Assembly: GCA_033064195.1 (NCBI GenBank)
Contig: JARBJD010000288.1
Span: forward strand, 1 to 64,000
From: Blattamonas nauphoetae
Lineage: Eukaryota > Preaxostyla > Oxymonadida
Direction of reading: 5' to 3'
DNA length: 64,000 nucleotides
Within the stretch, counting starts at the first letter, position 1; each line of letters begins with the position of its first letter. Under the pieces are notes generated by a model. That model saw only the letters and a program-made list of their open reading frames with translations. It ran no database searches and had not been told where the DNA came from. Shown here in pieces: positions 33,936 to 47,074 of this stretch. The position numbers and the translations under genes were made by a program.

Positions 33936-35330
33936 TGACATCTCCCGTGGCATCCTCTTTGTCAGTCATTCTCAACTCTCTGCGGGAAACACGAGACCAC
34001 AACAACGCCACATTTCCGCCACATTTCAACGGAAAGCTGCTCAGAACATGTGCATCCACGATTTGACGGTCAGTGCACGAACCACCCCTTCTTCTCGATA
34101 TCACTCTCACCGTTCTCGTTTGTACTCTCGCAGTCTGGGATTTCTGCCTTCACGATCAGCGACTCTGCTGTCACAAGATCCCCACATTCAAACTTTATCG
34201 CTCCTCGTCCACTGTTGTCTTGAATCAGTGTCCCTCCTTCGTAAATGTTGAACAGATACGCAATCCCTCCACTCAACCCATTCGTTTCCGAGAACGACCA
34301 CAGCTCAAGTTCCGCTGCGGTGAACACGCTGCCCGACGGCAACGAAAGTCCACTCCCAACAACACTCGTCTCGTTGACCAGCCCTCGTTTGTCAGCTGCT
34401 GTTCGGATAAACACGCTGTGACCCGTTTTTTCTGTACCAGCTTTACTCCCAGCGAGGACACATCACCAAACGACCCTCCTCCAACATCATCTGACGAACA
34501 GCTCTTGAATGTTCCTGAAATGGACACAGATCCTGTTCCCGCCACCTTCACCTGCATCCCTCCTCCTTCCCCACTCGCTGAGCATCCATCAAACAAGGAA
34601 TCAACAATCGTCGCTCTTCCTCCACTCAGAACACTCACATGAACTCCTCCTCCTCCCAGACTCGTTCTAAGTGATGATAACTTCGTGTTTGTCAGCTCCA
34701 ACTCTACACCATCATCCCCTCCACAGTTCGAGAATGTTAATTCGTTTGTCAGATCTCCAATCTTCAGCTTTTGTTCGTACTTCACAGTGAATGCGATTGT
34801 CGATACATCTGCGGCATTCGTTGTGTGCGATGATGTTCCTGCAACAAAGGTTCTCCTTGTCAGTGTCAGCGAGTCCTTTCCTGAAATCAGTTCCTTCGTC
34901 AGCGTCGCGAAGTCAACAGACAGATCCGACAGAAGCGCAGATCCTTCTGTTTGAGCCAAAAGCGATTTCACAAGCACACTTCGAGTGTTCAGATTCAGTC
35001 CTGTCATCTCCACATTTCCTCCTTCCACTTTCAGAACATCTGCATCGGCTGATGAATCGGCTAACTCTGGAGCGATCGATCAAGATGTCAGTGTTGTCGA
35101 TCCACCTGACTGGGTCAACAGCGACGGAACCTTCCCTGACCATTTCAATGTCACTGCGTTCAGAGGCTGTGTTCCTGATGACACCATACACCGACACAAG
35201 CGCCGACGAGACCGAAACTGACGAGCCTCCTCTAATCGGTGTGTTTGTCACGATCAGATATCCAACCGCTGTCAGAACTCCCCTGAATCGTCTCCACACC
35301 GAAAATGGCTGACCCTCTAACTCCAATCCA
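33936..35330 (-). pseudogene. Beta-helix surface-protein remnant
   Basis: Minus-strand sequence with the repeated Ser/Thr/Gly-rich strand pattern of the surface-protein family: LTNTKLSSLRTSLGGGGVHV, GGRATIVDSLFDGCSASGEG (the short variable-loop plus GG.. turn typical of polymorphic-outer-membrane-protein-like helices), then SGTFKSCSSDDVGGGSF. Frame changes occur around 35030 and 34420, and no start, signal peptide, membrane span or kinase-like tail is present. I take it as a decayed partial copy of the family. Confidence 0.6.
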
Positions 35331-37490
35331 TGCGATCACACTTATCAAGACACTGACATTCTCATCTCGCGTCTGCCATCTCTTTACTGAGACCACCCAC
35401 AAGACGCTTCTATCTGACGGGTGTGGAGGCGATGGAGTGTTTCATTTATACCGATTCGACCCAACAACTGACTCACTCGCGATTCAGAAACCCATCACAG
35501 AGAAGCGAGAAGAAGACAAACAGAAGTGTCAGCGAGCGATGACCGCTGCTTTCCGCTCCTGACTCGCCGACTCCACAGAGAGCGCCGCCGTGTTTGTGAT
35601 CAGAGCACCAAAGAAGAAGCCTTCCACGAACGCCCATGATCCCTTCTTGCTCTTTCCACATACACAGCCTGCGTCGAAAGAAGCTCGGATCACAACATCA
35701 GCCAAGACAGCGGCAGATCCACAAGAAACGAACCTCGCCCAGTCTCCACAACAACCTGCACATCGTCCTTCACCAGCCTCTTCGTCGCTACATACCCAAT
35801 CGTCTCGCACCGACCCGAATACGACGTCACACATGTTGGTCCGTTATTTCAATTCGAAATATCCACAAGCACAGCTGGATCGGGGAGACGACTGTCGAGG
35901 AGTGTGGTTGAGGACCACTTCTGATGGAAATGCGAAGGAAACAGGAATTGCTGATGCTTTTTGACAAATGACTCAATCGCGAGAATTGCATTTCAATCTT
36001 GGTGTGAGTAAAGTGTTGGTTGTTACTTTATTGCATATTATTCATCTTTCTCAGGAATTCACCCATTCCTCTTCTCTCTCATCCCTCTCGTCTTCATTCT
36101 TTCCTTGTCTCAGGCCTCTGAATCTCACAAGATCTCCACACATGTCTGGATCGAAGTGACAGTCTGCATCCTTCCTCCTGTCAGATCGAACAGAAATCCG
36201 AAGTGGTGACGCGGAAGAGGCTATTCAATTCTCTCTCACACCAGATGTTCCCCGAACATATATATTCATCGAAAGTAGCGACGACTGTATGCTTCTCTCT
36301 GAAAGGCTGATTCTTCTCATTCACTCTTCATGTTTCAACAACTTTACTCTCTCGTTCATTCCAGTTCTCAAGATCTGCATCTACTCGCCGCACCGGAGAT
36401 GAAGAAGGTGAAAAGCTGACGCGAAAGTGGAGGAGATCAAGAAAGGAGCAGAGGCAAAGAAAAGGAGAAGAAGTGAGAATCGAATCGAAGTGAACAAAGA
36501 TGAGATGAAAAGAACAATGAAGGAGAGAACAAGGAACGAGGGAGATTGAGCAACAAGAAACGAGAAGGTGGAATGAGAATTGCTAATTCTCTCAATACCC
36601 TTTCCAAGATTTCGACACTCTTTGTGTCATATTTTTTTTATGGTCGTGATCTTGATCAACCACACTTTCTCATTCATTTCATGAGATTAAGCGTTCTCTA
36701 GAACAGATTATGATGAAATAACGGCGAAATCATGATGAAACTTGGAATATACCGAAATTGTGGGCCCTGGACCCAAGTTGCGGGTTTATCCGGAGTTGCG
36801 GGTTAAATCGAGTACGTTAACTTCCAAGAATCAAACAGATCAATATCGGTCAGAAATACGTTCAATCAATCTTTTTCGACTTTAAACTCATCAAATACAT
36901 TTCGTGAACGTTCGTTTCAATTCTTTTTGAAAATTATGCGATTTACGTCACAATAGACTTCCTTCATCCAAAAATCGTGGGAGGTGAGAACTCGATCCCA
37001 CAAGAAAGTAATGAAAACATCGTTCTCTCATTCTGTAATTTTCTCCTCGAGTGATACTCTCGTAAAGTTAAAACAATTTAAAGTTACAGGGATCGAGCAG
37101 GATGAGGTGAATCACGTGTCATGTCGCGAAGAGCATGTCCTTCATTAATTTTGTTTTACAGTTTTCACGTCATTCAGAATTTTTTGGTGTCCAATTTTTT
37201 GTCACAAGGTGTTGAACTCTCTCAATTATCATTGATAGAAAATTAAAAAATATAGTCTCTTTATTCGGAAAAATAAAACCGTTTTACAGCCGGATCAAGA
37301 CGTCGTGTCGGGTTGTATAAAATAGAACCGTGATCACAATGTGCAATATACACAGAATCACGAACCAAAATAGCTTCGAGAAACGAATACTACGAAATGG
37401 AAGCAGAACGCCCTCCACGAACACAATCCCTCTTAATCTGCTCTGTGTGATTTCTCGTCCCTCATCACTAACTGCGAGTGATGCGATTCA
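35331..37490. other. Long region without a convincing gene
   Basis: 35331-35965 holds frames on both strands without consistent protein character, probably further decayed surface-protein sequence. 35966-37490 is AT-rich and non-coding. It includes a ttgcgggtttatccg motif (about 36778-36806, related to 31090-31120) and a ggtcgtgatcttgatcaacc block near 36642 that resembles the centre of the 54.2-kb MITE in inverse orientation. Confidence 0.5.
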
Positions 37491-38510
37491 TCAATAGTCC
37501 GAAGAATCAGCGAAATCTGAAGAATCAGTTGAATCAGACGAGTCTGAGGAATCCGATGAGTCTGACGAATCAGACAAATCAGAGTCATCCTCATCAACAA
37601 AGTCATGATTGATGCCCTCGTTTATCGCCATCATATATATATTCACCACAACATCGTCATCTTCGGGGTCTTCAGTGGTCGTCATTCTGGCTTCGAGCGC
37701 ATCTTCAAACCCAAATTCGCCAAGTTTTCTTCTCCGGTGTCCCCATCTTTCATCGCTCTGTAGCCTCAGTGTAAAATCTCGATCGTCCATGTCTTCGAGT
37801 TGTGAATCGAGCTTCTCCTCGTCTTCGATTTCCGTCATCCATGCCACTTCCCAAGCTTCTCGTTCTGTGATCAAACGTCGTCCGTGATTAGCCTCGAATT
37901 GTTCCATATCAGTGAGTCTCAAGTGGAGTTTCGTGATGGCTGTTGAGAGTGTCATCCTGTAGGTTCTATCCAATTTAAGAAACTGCTCTTTCGGAAGGAT
38001 GAAGACAAGATAAGATTTGGCGACTTCCACAACATTTTCAACGAGAAGAGATGAAGTTCTGGTTTTAGTCTTGGATTTCATCCAGGTGAAGGATTGTGAA
38101 TCGAGGAAATGAGTGATCACCGAAATCAGATGGAAGTGAAGGAGTGAATTCGACAGTGGGATAGTGTGTGGTGGCTGGACGGAGAAGATTCTGGCAAGAA
38201 CACGGCGTTCAAGGAGTGGGGCGATCTGGGCACCACATCGCTTCACAAATTGGACGAGAAAGGCGAGATCGTTCATCGCATGAGAGTCCTTGAACTTTCC
38301 TCTCGACGTGACGAGAAGATTGATCAATGTCTCAATGTCATCGAACGCCGACTCGACGACTGGAAAGAGATTATAGGATCTCTCTTCAAGACTGTTGGTT
38401 ACGAGATTCCAGCATGTGTTTAGAGTTTCTATGATATGCCGTTGTTCAAGAGGTGTTGAGTCAAAGTAATGTTCGAATGAAGACGTTTTGATATGGAGAA
38501 GAGATGTGAG
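37491..38510 (-). CDS. Acidic-tail helical protein, 5' end missing or unresolved
   Basis: Continuous protein-like frame of about 340 residues: LNTCWNLVTNSLEERSYNLF, then HAMNDLAFLVQFVKRCGAQI, a charged helical centre, GEFGFEDALEARMTTTEDPE, and an extreme C-terminal run of Asp-Ser-Ser repeats (about 15 units). No ATG opens it in the coherent part; the frame enters 18 bp from the stop of the upstream kinase-like gene on the same strand. Either an upstream exon was lost or replaced by the surface gene, or a start is used through a short intron. The protein style matches other large host families here. Function unknown. Confidence 0.5.
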   Translation of the reverse strand, partial: LTSLLHIKTSSFEHYFDSTPLEQRHIIETLNTCWNLVTNSLEERSYNLFPVVESAFDDIETLINLLVTSRGKFKDSHAMNDLAFLVQFVKRCGAQIAPLLERRVLARIFSVQPPHTIPLSNSLLHFHLISVITHFLDSQSFTWMKSKTKTRTSSLLVENVVEVAKSYLVFILPKEQFLKLDRTYRMTLSTAITKLHLRLTDMEQFEANHGRRLITEREAWEVAWMTEIEDEEKLDSQLEDMDDRDFTLRLQSDERWGHRRRKLGEFGFEDALEARMTTTEDPEDDDVVVNIYMMAINEGINHDFVDEDDSDLSDSSDSSDSSDSSDSTDSSDFADSSDY

Positions 38511-38527
38511 GTTGGCATCGAGATCAG

Positions 38528-41500
38528 TCAACCAACGACAGCGGTGGACACGACCGGCTGCTGTTGGATGGGAAGAGGGTCTGATGGGTTGAGTGTGGAG
38601 GAGGAGAAGTGTGTGGTGAGTGTGGAGAGAGACGGGCGTTCGTCTGGATCGAAGGAGAGACACTCAGCAACAAGCGATGCCAGCGAATTGTCTTCCCAAT
38701 TCGAGATCAGAGGGAGTTGGCCTCCTTTCACTTGGCGACTCGCATTCACGGCATCCAGCTCTCCAAACGGCACAAGACCAGTCTCCAGTTCCCACAAGAC
38801 GAGGCCAAGCCTAAAAACTGACGCCTTCAGAGAATCGTATGGAACTGTTCGTGGTTCTTTCTCGTCCTTGTGTTGGTTTCTGTCATCTTCATCAATCTGT
38901 TCAGGCGCACTCCAACGACGGTCCTCTTCTCTCATCTTCTTCCGATTTGCAAGCTGCTGTGTTGTCAGATCCGTTTCGTTCAAGTTCTGATCCAATTTCA
39001 GGCAGACAGAACCAGTGGAGTCGAAGAGGATCCAGTGCGACGAGAGTTGGGTGAGGATGTCGCTGAATGGATTGTGTTGGAGGAGTCGGTCAAGTCCAGT
39101 CACCAACTGCCTTCTGATCTCCATCTTCGGCAGATCGTTTCTCTTTTCAACGTGAAGTGCAGAGTAAAGTGTGTGGCTTGCATCCACATAAGTAACAGCT
39201 GGCTCCCCTTCGCATTTCAAGACTTCAACTTGTTCGACGGACGGCTGTTGAAAAGACGAGAATTGTGGTTGGTCCTGCGCGACGCCATTGCTGATCATGT
39301 TGAAAGAGTTGGGAAGGAGTGTCATGTTCGATGTATCCACAATTGGTTTGATTGTTGAATTGTGCTCGAGTTCCTCATCTTTCAATTCGATTTGGATTTC
39401 GTCCAGCTCGCTCATCTCTTTTGGATTAGTTCTCTTCTTTTTTTGTTGAGAGCGACAAACCAGAATAAGCACGACAATCAGAATGATGAGGAGGAGAATG
39501 ACGGAGCAGACAATCGGAACAACAACCGACACAACTCGACCAGCCTGCGACATGGTCCCTTTCAATCCTGTCAGCGAGTACGAGTCTGTCTTTCCACTCT
39601 CTCCGAACAGCACACGGCAATGGAGATCGTGTTTCGTGTTCAGAGAATCGAGCGATGACTGATGGAGAGATAGTTCGATTGTGTCTTCCTTCCATGATGT
39701 CATTTTGGATGGATCCAACTCCACCAAAATGTGTTCGCCTTCCGAGAATTCTGTTTCGGAGAGCGCGATCCCTTCAAACACTTCGAGAGACAGACCACAC
39801 GGGATGAATGTCTCCCCTTTCAACACAATCTCAAACATCTTTGCTTTCCTGTTAAACGTGGAGGTTGACTTGGATGACGAAAGGGTTGGAACAAAGAAGG
39901 GAGCATGAAGGAGCTTATCTTCCTTCTCGACTGAACAGTTGTTCGCCGAAATCCAATGATGAGGCGACGAAAGACCATCTCCTCCTCCAATCGTCTCAAT
40001 CGACACTTCTCCGCCTGAACAGAACAGATTCCGACGAAGCGAAGGGAAATCAGTGTTCGATGGAGTGTTGTCATGGAAGATGCAGCCAGTCAGTGTCAGC
40101 TCACCTCCAACCATCAACACAGCTCCTTGTGGAAGATACTTCATTTCGACTGAGTGAAATGACGAGGAGCAAGTGGTGAGAGGTATTAAGGAGTTCGTCC
40201 ACGAACACATGTCTGAAATTCCTTCGTTGTTTTTAGGAGTTGACTTTGCATGCCCAGAGAAACGACTAGTTTCAAAGTCGAGTGAAGTCACATTTGTCGC
40301 TTCAATCAGAGTTCCTGATGAGAAATCAGTGATTGAAATATTAGAAAGGGAACACGAGTCGAGGGAGGTGAAGACGAAGGCAGCAGACGAGAAGGAGATG
40401 TGTGAGAGAGCGACGTCTTTCACACGAGCTGATGTTCCTGATGCATCAACAAGGAAACCCGCAATCGATGAGACATCAATAATGGACACTCCAGAGACAC
40501 TCACATTTCCCCCCTTCATCCACACAATCGACGAGTCCAATGCAATCCCACTCTCCACTCGAAGTGAATCCACACTCACTTTCCCTTCAACAATCTCAAT
40601 AAAATTTGTGTTCTCTTTCATCTCATACTGGATTACCAAATCGGCCACTGTTATCTTTCCTCCAGTCACTCTGACAAGAGTTCCGTCACTTGCTCCCGTT
40701 GATGTCACCACGATTGTGTTGAGAGTCGCAGTACCAGAAAGAGGGACGATGATCACTGCTTCGGCATTTTGTGTCGGTGGCAGCGTGATCGACAGTTCTT
40801 CCACGAGCAGCGAGTGGTGTGCGGCACATGTCAGACACCCACACGATGAAACATGCAGAATCGCTCCTTCCTCTCCCTTTGTCATTGAAATATTGTTTGT
40901 CAGAGTCATTGGCAGAGACAGATCTGAATCTCCCAAAATGATGATTTCGGACAGAACACGGTCAGTGGTCCGAAAAACCGCTCGGTCAACTGAGCTGCAC
41001 CACACATTCAGGTATCCACACCTGTCCATGTCATACCCTCCTCGCTCAACTCGCACTGGTCCTTCCTGTGGTCGAAGATAGAACAGGAGCGAGATGGACA
41101 AGTCAAATGCTTCGTCGATGGTCCAAAGATGGTTCTGATTCGAGTCGTTCGAATAAGATCCCGAGAATCTCTCGTCGGCCTCTGAAATGAAGTTCGAGAT
41201 GTTCCAACCAACAATCTCGACAAAATGAGCTGTCGCCAAGTGCTCATCTGTTCCTTCAAATCTCAGATTGGTCAGAGAAAACGAAGGGAATGGAGAGGGA
41301 AGTGTTATGGACGAGAAATTGAGCAGAACAGCTGGCGATCCTGATGAGCAAGGCATGGACGAGAAGTTCACAGAATCGATTGTCAATCTCATTCCACTTG
41401 TCATGTTCGACAACAGAATCGATCCTTTCCCAGACTCTCGTTCAATCGATCTGAACTCACACGAGGTTAGCGAGAGCGACCCGGAGACGTGAGAGATTCG

Positions 41501-44500
41501 CGGTGACGAGCCGAGTGTGAACGATGAAAGAGAGCATGATGTCAGTGAGAGAGAACCAGACTCAACGACGAAGAGGGGATCAGCACGAGTGCTCTCGCCA
41601 TTCGAGAACGCTGATGAACGGGCACAGGTGAACTGGACGGTGAAGAAAGAGAGATCTCCTCCTTCAACTTCGACAAAAGAGTCGAGGGAGACAGATACCT
41701 CTCGTTGAGTTGTGTCCGAAGATCGGACTGTTCGAGTGTCAGTCACTGTCATCGTTCTTTCCAGCGAGGAAGGCGTCGAGAGAGTGATCACTTCGAGAGA
41801 GTTGAGAGAGGCCGATTCCAACGCTGAGTCGAGTGTGGTGCACTTGAACTCAGATGATCCACAATTCGGATGATCAGTTGAGGCTGAATCAGTTGCATTC
41901 ACAAGAATTCCATCTGAAGGAGAGAACAGCCAATACACAAGCGAGCCTTTTCTCCACTTGTGACTCACAGCAAGAGAGGTGTCTTCTCCACAGAGAGTGG
42001 CCAGTTCACCTTTTGAATAGCTGCGAGCCCAATTCTCTGGAATGATTTGTTGTTTGAAATGTTGGCCTTTCACTGAGATATACTGCCCAGCAACCAAGTC
42101 ACTCTGAATCTGTCTGAAAGTGATATTCTGGAATGTGACGTCGCCTGATGTCTCGACGACGATGATCGATGAGTTGAGAAGAGTCAGATTTCTGAAGGAG
42201 CTTCCTGTGATTGAGAAAGGAGCAGATCCAAGTCCTCCTTCCTGTGATGGCATTGGACTGAAAGAGATAAGTGGCACGGGGAATGAAATTTGTGGTGACG
42301 AAGACCCACCATAGTTGAATTCACAAGAATCAAGCGAGAGCCCACTTCCAACTGATGAAATGAGAGATTGGGAGTAAGTCCCTGGTTGGAACGCCACAAG
42401 ACAACCACTCATCTCCAACCAGCTCTCTCTTGACGCGACGGACACGAGCGTATGATTGAATTTATGTTGGAATTTGAAGTTGTGGAGTGTGAGATGAGAG
42501 CCCTTCCCGATTGTAAACATGCTTGACCCTTCCGGAACTGTTGATTTGAGCTCGACTTTTGAAGCTTCGAGGAAAATGTTTGCTTCTTCCAGATACATCG
42601 GTTCAAAGATGTAATAGCTGCTCAGATAAGCAGAACGTGGACAGGCAGTGCCGTTTGGATAATAAATTTTGAGATATTGAAATGCATATTCAAGAGTTTT
42701 GCAGTCAGATTTCGAAAAGCGACAGGTGTCGTTATCAGTTCCAGTGTCCGAGATGAATATTTTGGGAAAATCGATGAAAGTGGCGATTCGGGTCCATTCG
42801 ACTTCGTTTTCCTTTTTTGTGATTCCTTCGATTTCGAGGTGAGGCCAGCCACTCCACGAGGCCTCTTTGCATCCCTTCAGACGATCAGGTCCTTCGTCAT
42901 TGAGAACAGATTCTTCAACAAAAACATCGTTTCCGAAGGCAGCCGTGTTGTTGTCAAACACAGCAGCTGTGAGACTGATTGGAGTCTCAACAGTTGTTGT
43001 TCCTTTCACTAAAAACGCTCCTCCTCTCCCGACTTCCACTCCATTCTCATCCATCGCGGTTGCTTGACATTCTGCGAAGATAGAGGGAGAATGTGTATAC
43101 TGATCGGACGAGAGTCGACACACACTGTCCAGTTCCAGAAAGATCACTCCGCCATGCTGTGCTGAACAAGATGAGAACTCAGACCGTGCGATTGTCACGT
43201 TGCATGAAGTGCAGAATGCGAAACCACCGCGCTGGGCTGAACAGGACGAGACTTTCAGAGTTGAAAGGGTGACATTCGAGTTCTTCGCGAACAGAAAACT
43301 TCCATCGCACGACGAGTTGATTGTCTTGACTGATTTACTCGAATCAAGTTCGATGTTCAGAGTACTCATTCCTTCGAGATGAAGAAAGGGCTGAGTTGTG
43401 AGATTGACAGATGTCACTGAAGTGGAGCGCCAAGTGAAGTTTCCATCATTAGTGGATCGAACATGCCGTACAAAAGAGACACCATTCAGGGTGAGACTAG
43501 CATCAATAGTGACAGAGTTGATGAGCGCTGATCGTCCAATCGAATCGATGAAAGGGTGAGTGAGTGTTTTGTTGGCGAATGTAATATGAATTTTGGTCAG
43601 TGAAAGCGATGAATCATGATCGACAGAGAAAGCCGTGTTCTTGAGTTCTGAGAATGAAAGGTCGACATTATACAGTTCAAGTGAGGCGTTTAGAAGACAA
43701 CCGAAGATCTGGTTGTTCTGTTGTGTGATGTTGATTTGAGATGGAGAGGCCAGAATAACATTGACGGACGCATTTTGGAGAGTGAATGGTGTCATCGATT
43801 CGGTGTAAACGAAATCTGTGATGATGGCAGTGTGGACATTGTTGTGGAGGCGAGAGCCGAGGAGGAACTGGAGAGTGAGATCAGACAGGCTTGGTTGACA
43901 AAGTCTGTTTGGAGCCGACCAGGCGAGGGTCATGTTGAGTCCTTCCTTCGAAAAGAAGAGGGTGTGAGGTGGCGGAACGAGTGGATGGGAATCGTCGATG
44001 AGGAAGGGCAGTTTGGATAAGGATTCAATTGCTGTGAAGTTGAGAGTGAGTTGCTGATCTGAGAAGTCTTTCAGAACAACATCGTCTCCCTTCACTGCCT
44101 CGTTCAGCCCTGTCCCCGCCGAGTTCTCATCAAATTGACATCCTTCCATTGAAAGTCTGCTTGTTTCATCGTTCCGCAGAATGTCAATCACCCCTGCTCG
44201 CCCATTCGAACAACATCCTCCAAATTTGCTAAATTGAATGGAAATCGAGCCACTCGTTTAACCTTCCACACAACTCCCACTTTGCACTGATTCATTCACA
44301 GCAATGGTGAGCGTGCGAGAGATGGTTAAGAATAGCGTGTCTGACAGGAAGAGTGATCCAGTTCCAGATACAACGATCAATGCTGAGGAACCGGTGATTA
44401 ACGAGAAACGAGATTGGGAGAAGTGACTTGTTCCTGCTGACATGGTGAACAGCTCATTCGTTCGATCCTGCTGGGCACACACGACAATATTCTTCACAGA

Positions 44501-47074
44501 AAGGAGTCCTTCCTTGCTCATTGCGACAATTGAAGATGAGGATGAGGAAGGAATGAGGGTCATCGAGCGAAGTGTCAGATTGGCACCAGCTTTCACGTTC
44601 AGCGTTACTTGCAGTTTCGTAGTGTGAGGACGCGGTGATTCGCCAAGCTTGAGGTGCACAGATTCCGTTCCATTTCCGACAATCTCGATGTCGGTTTGGA
44701 TCGACAGGATTTGATTTTCGGTGAATGGACCATCGGAGAGTGAGAGGATGGTCGAACTTCCTGTTTCGAGTTGTTGGATTTCTGGCCAAATTATGTCGTT
44801 CGTCTCGACTGGATTTCCATTCTGATCTGCATCTGCCTCCATCGTGATTTCAGTTTTCGTGTTTTGAGTCTGAACGACTTTGAAGAGAGGGCATTCTGTG
44901 AGTGTCTTCCCGTCAGTTCTCACTCTGATTTCCCGATTCGACGTGCAGTCAACGACCGAAGAAGTGTTGAGTAGCGATGGGCTGGCTGTTATGAATCTAA
45001 AATCAGCATTCGTTGACGATTCGAGATCAAAGCGACAATCTTCCAGAAGAACTGATCCATTCGTCTCGACAGTCAAAAGATTCGAGGTCATTCCAGTGAG
45101 GTTGGTGAACGTGCAGGAATAAGCTTTGAAGGCAGTGTCTGTGAGATGGAACGGGGATGTATTTGGGCCTGTTGTTTTGCATTCTTTCATTGTACACGTG
45201 TCCATCGTGAGTGATGTTGATCGTTGGCACGTGATCAATCCAACTCTGCTCGTTTCACACCCGTCGAACAGACAGCCGTGAAAGAGAAGAAAAGAGTGTG
45301 CTGCTGTCTTGAGGAGTTGTGTCGGATAAGAAGTTGGCATTATGTGGAAAATACTTCCAACAAATAAGATGTCGGTGGAGTACGTGTTTAAGTCCACTTT
45401 GAACCCGTTCAGAGTACAGTCGACTACGAGGAGAGGGTCGTGTTGAGTGACGAGATTGTATTCGATCATCAGTGTTCCATTTACAAGATTAGATTGAGAC
45501 ACCACAACTGGCGCAACACCCGAGACTGAATATAGACTGAAGTATGAGTTTGTGTTGATAATCTCCGTGTCGGTGACGCTCAATCCGCCTGATCCAAATG
45601 CACAGTTGCGAATGTAGATACAATTTCCAGTCGAATTTCCGTCTCCCTCAAGGCGGCAGTTGCAGATAATTGGAGGGGACGATGTGTCTTCCAGAGTTTG
45701 AAAGGAGATGAAACCTCCATTTCTCGATTGCTTCTTGACTCCCGACAGAGTGAAGTTGGAGTCGACGATGGAGGGAGACGTGGACGTGTAGAGAGTCCCC
45801 ACACCCCCTCCATTTTGATAGTAGTTTGTTGAATGTCCCGGGTACCAATCTTCGAAGGAACACGACGAGACGGAGAAAGGGGATCGGAGGAGGTTGAAGA
45901 TTGATCCTCTCACAAGAATGCATCCACCGTAAATGTCTAAAGTCTCTTTTGTGGAGGTAACAGAGCAATTGTTAAATGAAGAATTCTGAACTGTCAGATG
46001 TGTTGTGTTTGAGGTGAGAATCAACGCTGATCCACCATCATACTGGTTGCCTGTGGTGTGGATCATGTTTTGGAAGGTGCAGTGCGTGATGGTGGTTTCG
46101 GTGATGATATACAGCCGAGTGTCCCCAAGCTCACCGTCGTAAGTGTCGTGATCGAAGACGGTGTTGGAAGATGGAGACGAAGGATGGGGTTGAGAGGAGA
46201 AAGGTCGCTCCTCTGATGTTGTGCTGCACCAGATGAATGTCGTGTTTGAGCACAGCAGGCTCCCTCCGCTGTTCATGTCCCGCACGGTCGATCCGCTCAG
46301 ATGGTTGTTGCTCCCCCAAACCGAGCTCCCAATCATTTGTTGACGAAACGAAGGCGAGGCGGAAGGGACAGATCCAGGAAGCGATGAAACATTCCTAAAC
46401 GAAATTCCGATGAATGACGTCGTGATTCCTGAAAACATCAAAAATCCCGTTCGGTCCGCTCCTTCCCCCACTCCAATCCCATCTTGTCCTATGATCCGTT
46501 GGTTCCCCACATTGCTGTTCAATATTGTCAGCACAAATCGTTCATGTCCCTCAAATCCACGATTATCGGACAAAATTGCTCCCATTCGATCTGATTTTGA
46601 GTGGATCGCACAGTTGATGAGGGTGATTGAGGAGTCCATGGTTGAGAATTCCTCCATCCTATCAAGTGACATCAATGGTCCCCAACGACTTCGAAGGAAC
46701 TCAGCATGCGATGCACAAACAATGGATGAACATATTGAGGCGAACAGCACTTCTGAGTTTGCCGTTTCGTGATCAAGTTCCATTCTCACTTGGGAGATCG
46801 AGAATGTTGCATTTATGACAACGAACAGGCGAGGTTGAATGATTTGTTGGTTTGATGGCATCTTTGTCGGATATACACGTTCATTTGAACTTGGTGGTTC
46901 AAGAATGATAGTTGTGTCGTTTTCTCCATTAAGAGAGAGATATGTCGACATTACTTCAAGGTCCACGCATGTAACTTTGGCATTCGGCAGTTGGAGGACA
47001 TCATCAGTCAGATAATTCGGCATGGGTCCATTGTGTCTGGTGGTTTTGAAAAGAGTCTGGCTCAACGGGTTCAA
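38528..47074 (-). pseudogene. Beta-helix / TM / pseudokinase surface protein, one in-frame stop
   Basis: A very large surface-type protein. Two long open frames (47074-44258 and 44257-38528) are in the same phase and separated only by a TAA at 44258-44260. Together they span about 2,850 codons. The extracellular part is a Ser/Thr/Asn-rich right-handed beta-helix style with many short strands and Cys pairs (SSCSAQRGGFAFCTSCNVTI). One membrane span lies near 39450-39530 (VPIVCSVILLLIILIVVLIL). The cytoplasmic tail of about 310 residues resembles a protein kinase (RWSAPEQ for the APE motif, LKASVFRLGLVLWELETGLV for the F-helix), but no HRD or DFG is seen, so it is a pseudokinase. The N-terminus has no signal peptide: it begins inside a repeat (see 47011-47603). 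Could be a pseudogene, a readthrough gene or a sequencing error. Confidence 0.75.

Noticed and set aside
40173-41081. 302-residue plus-strand frame
   Set aside because: Antisense shadow of the large surface-protein gene.
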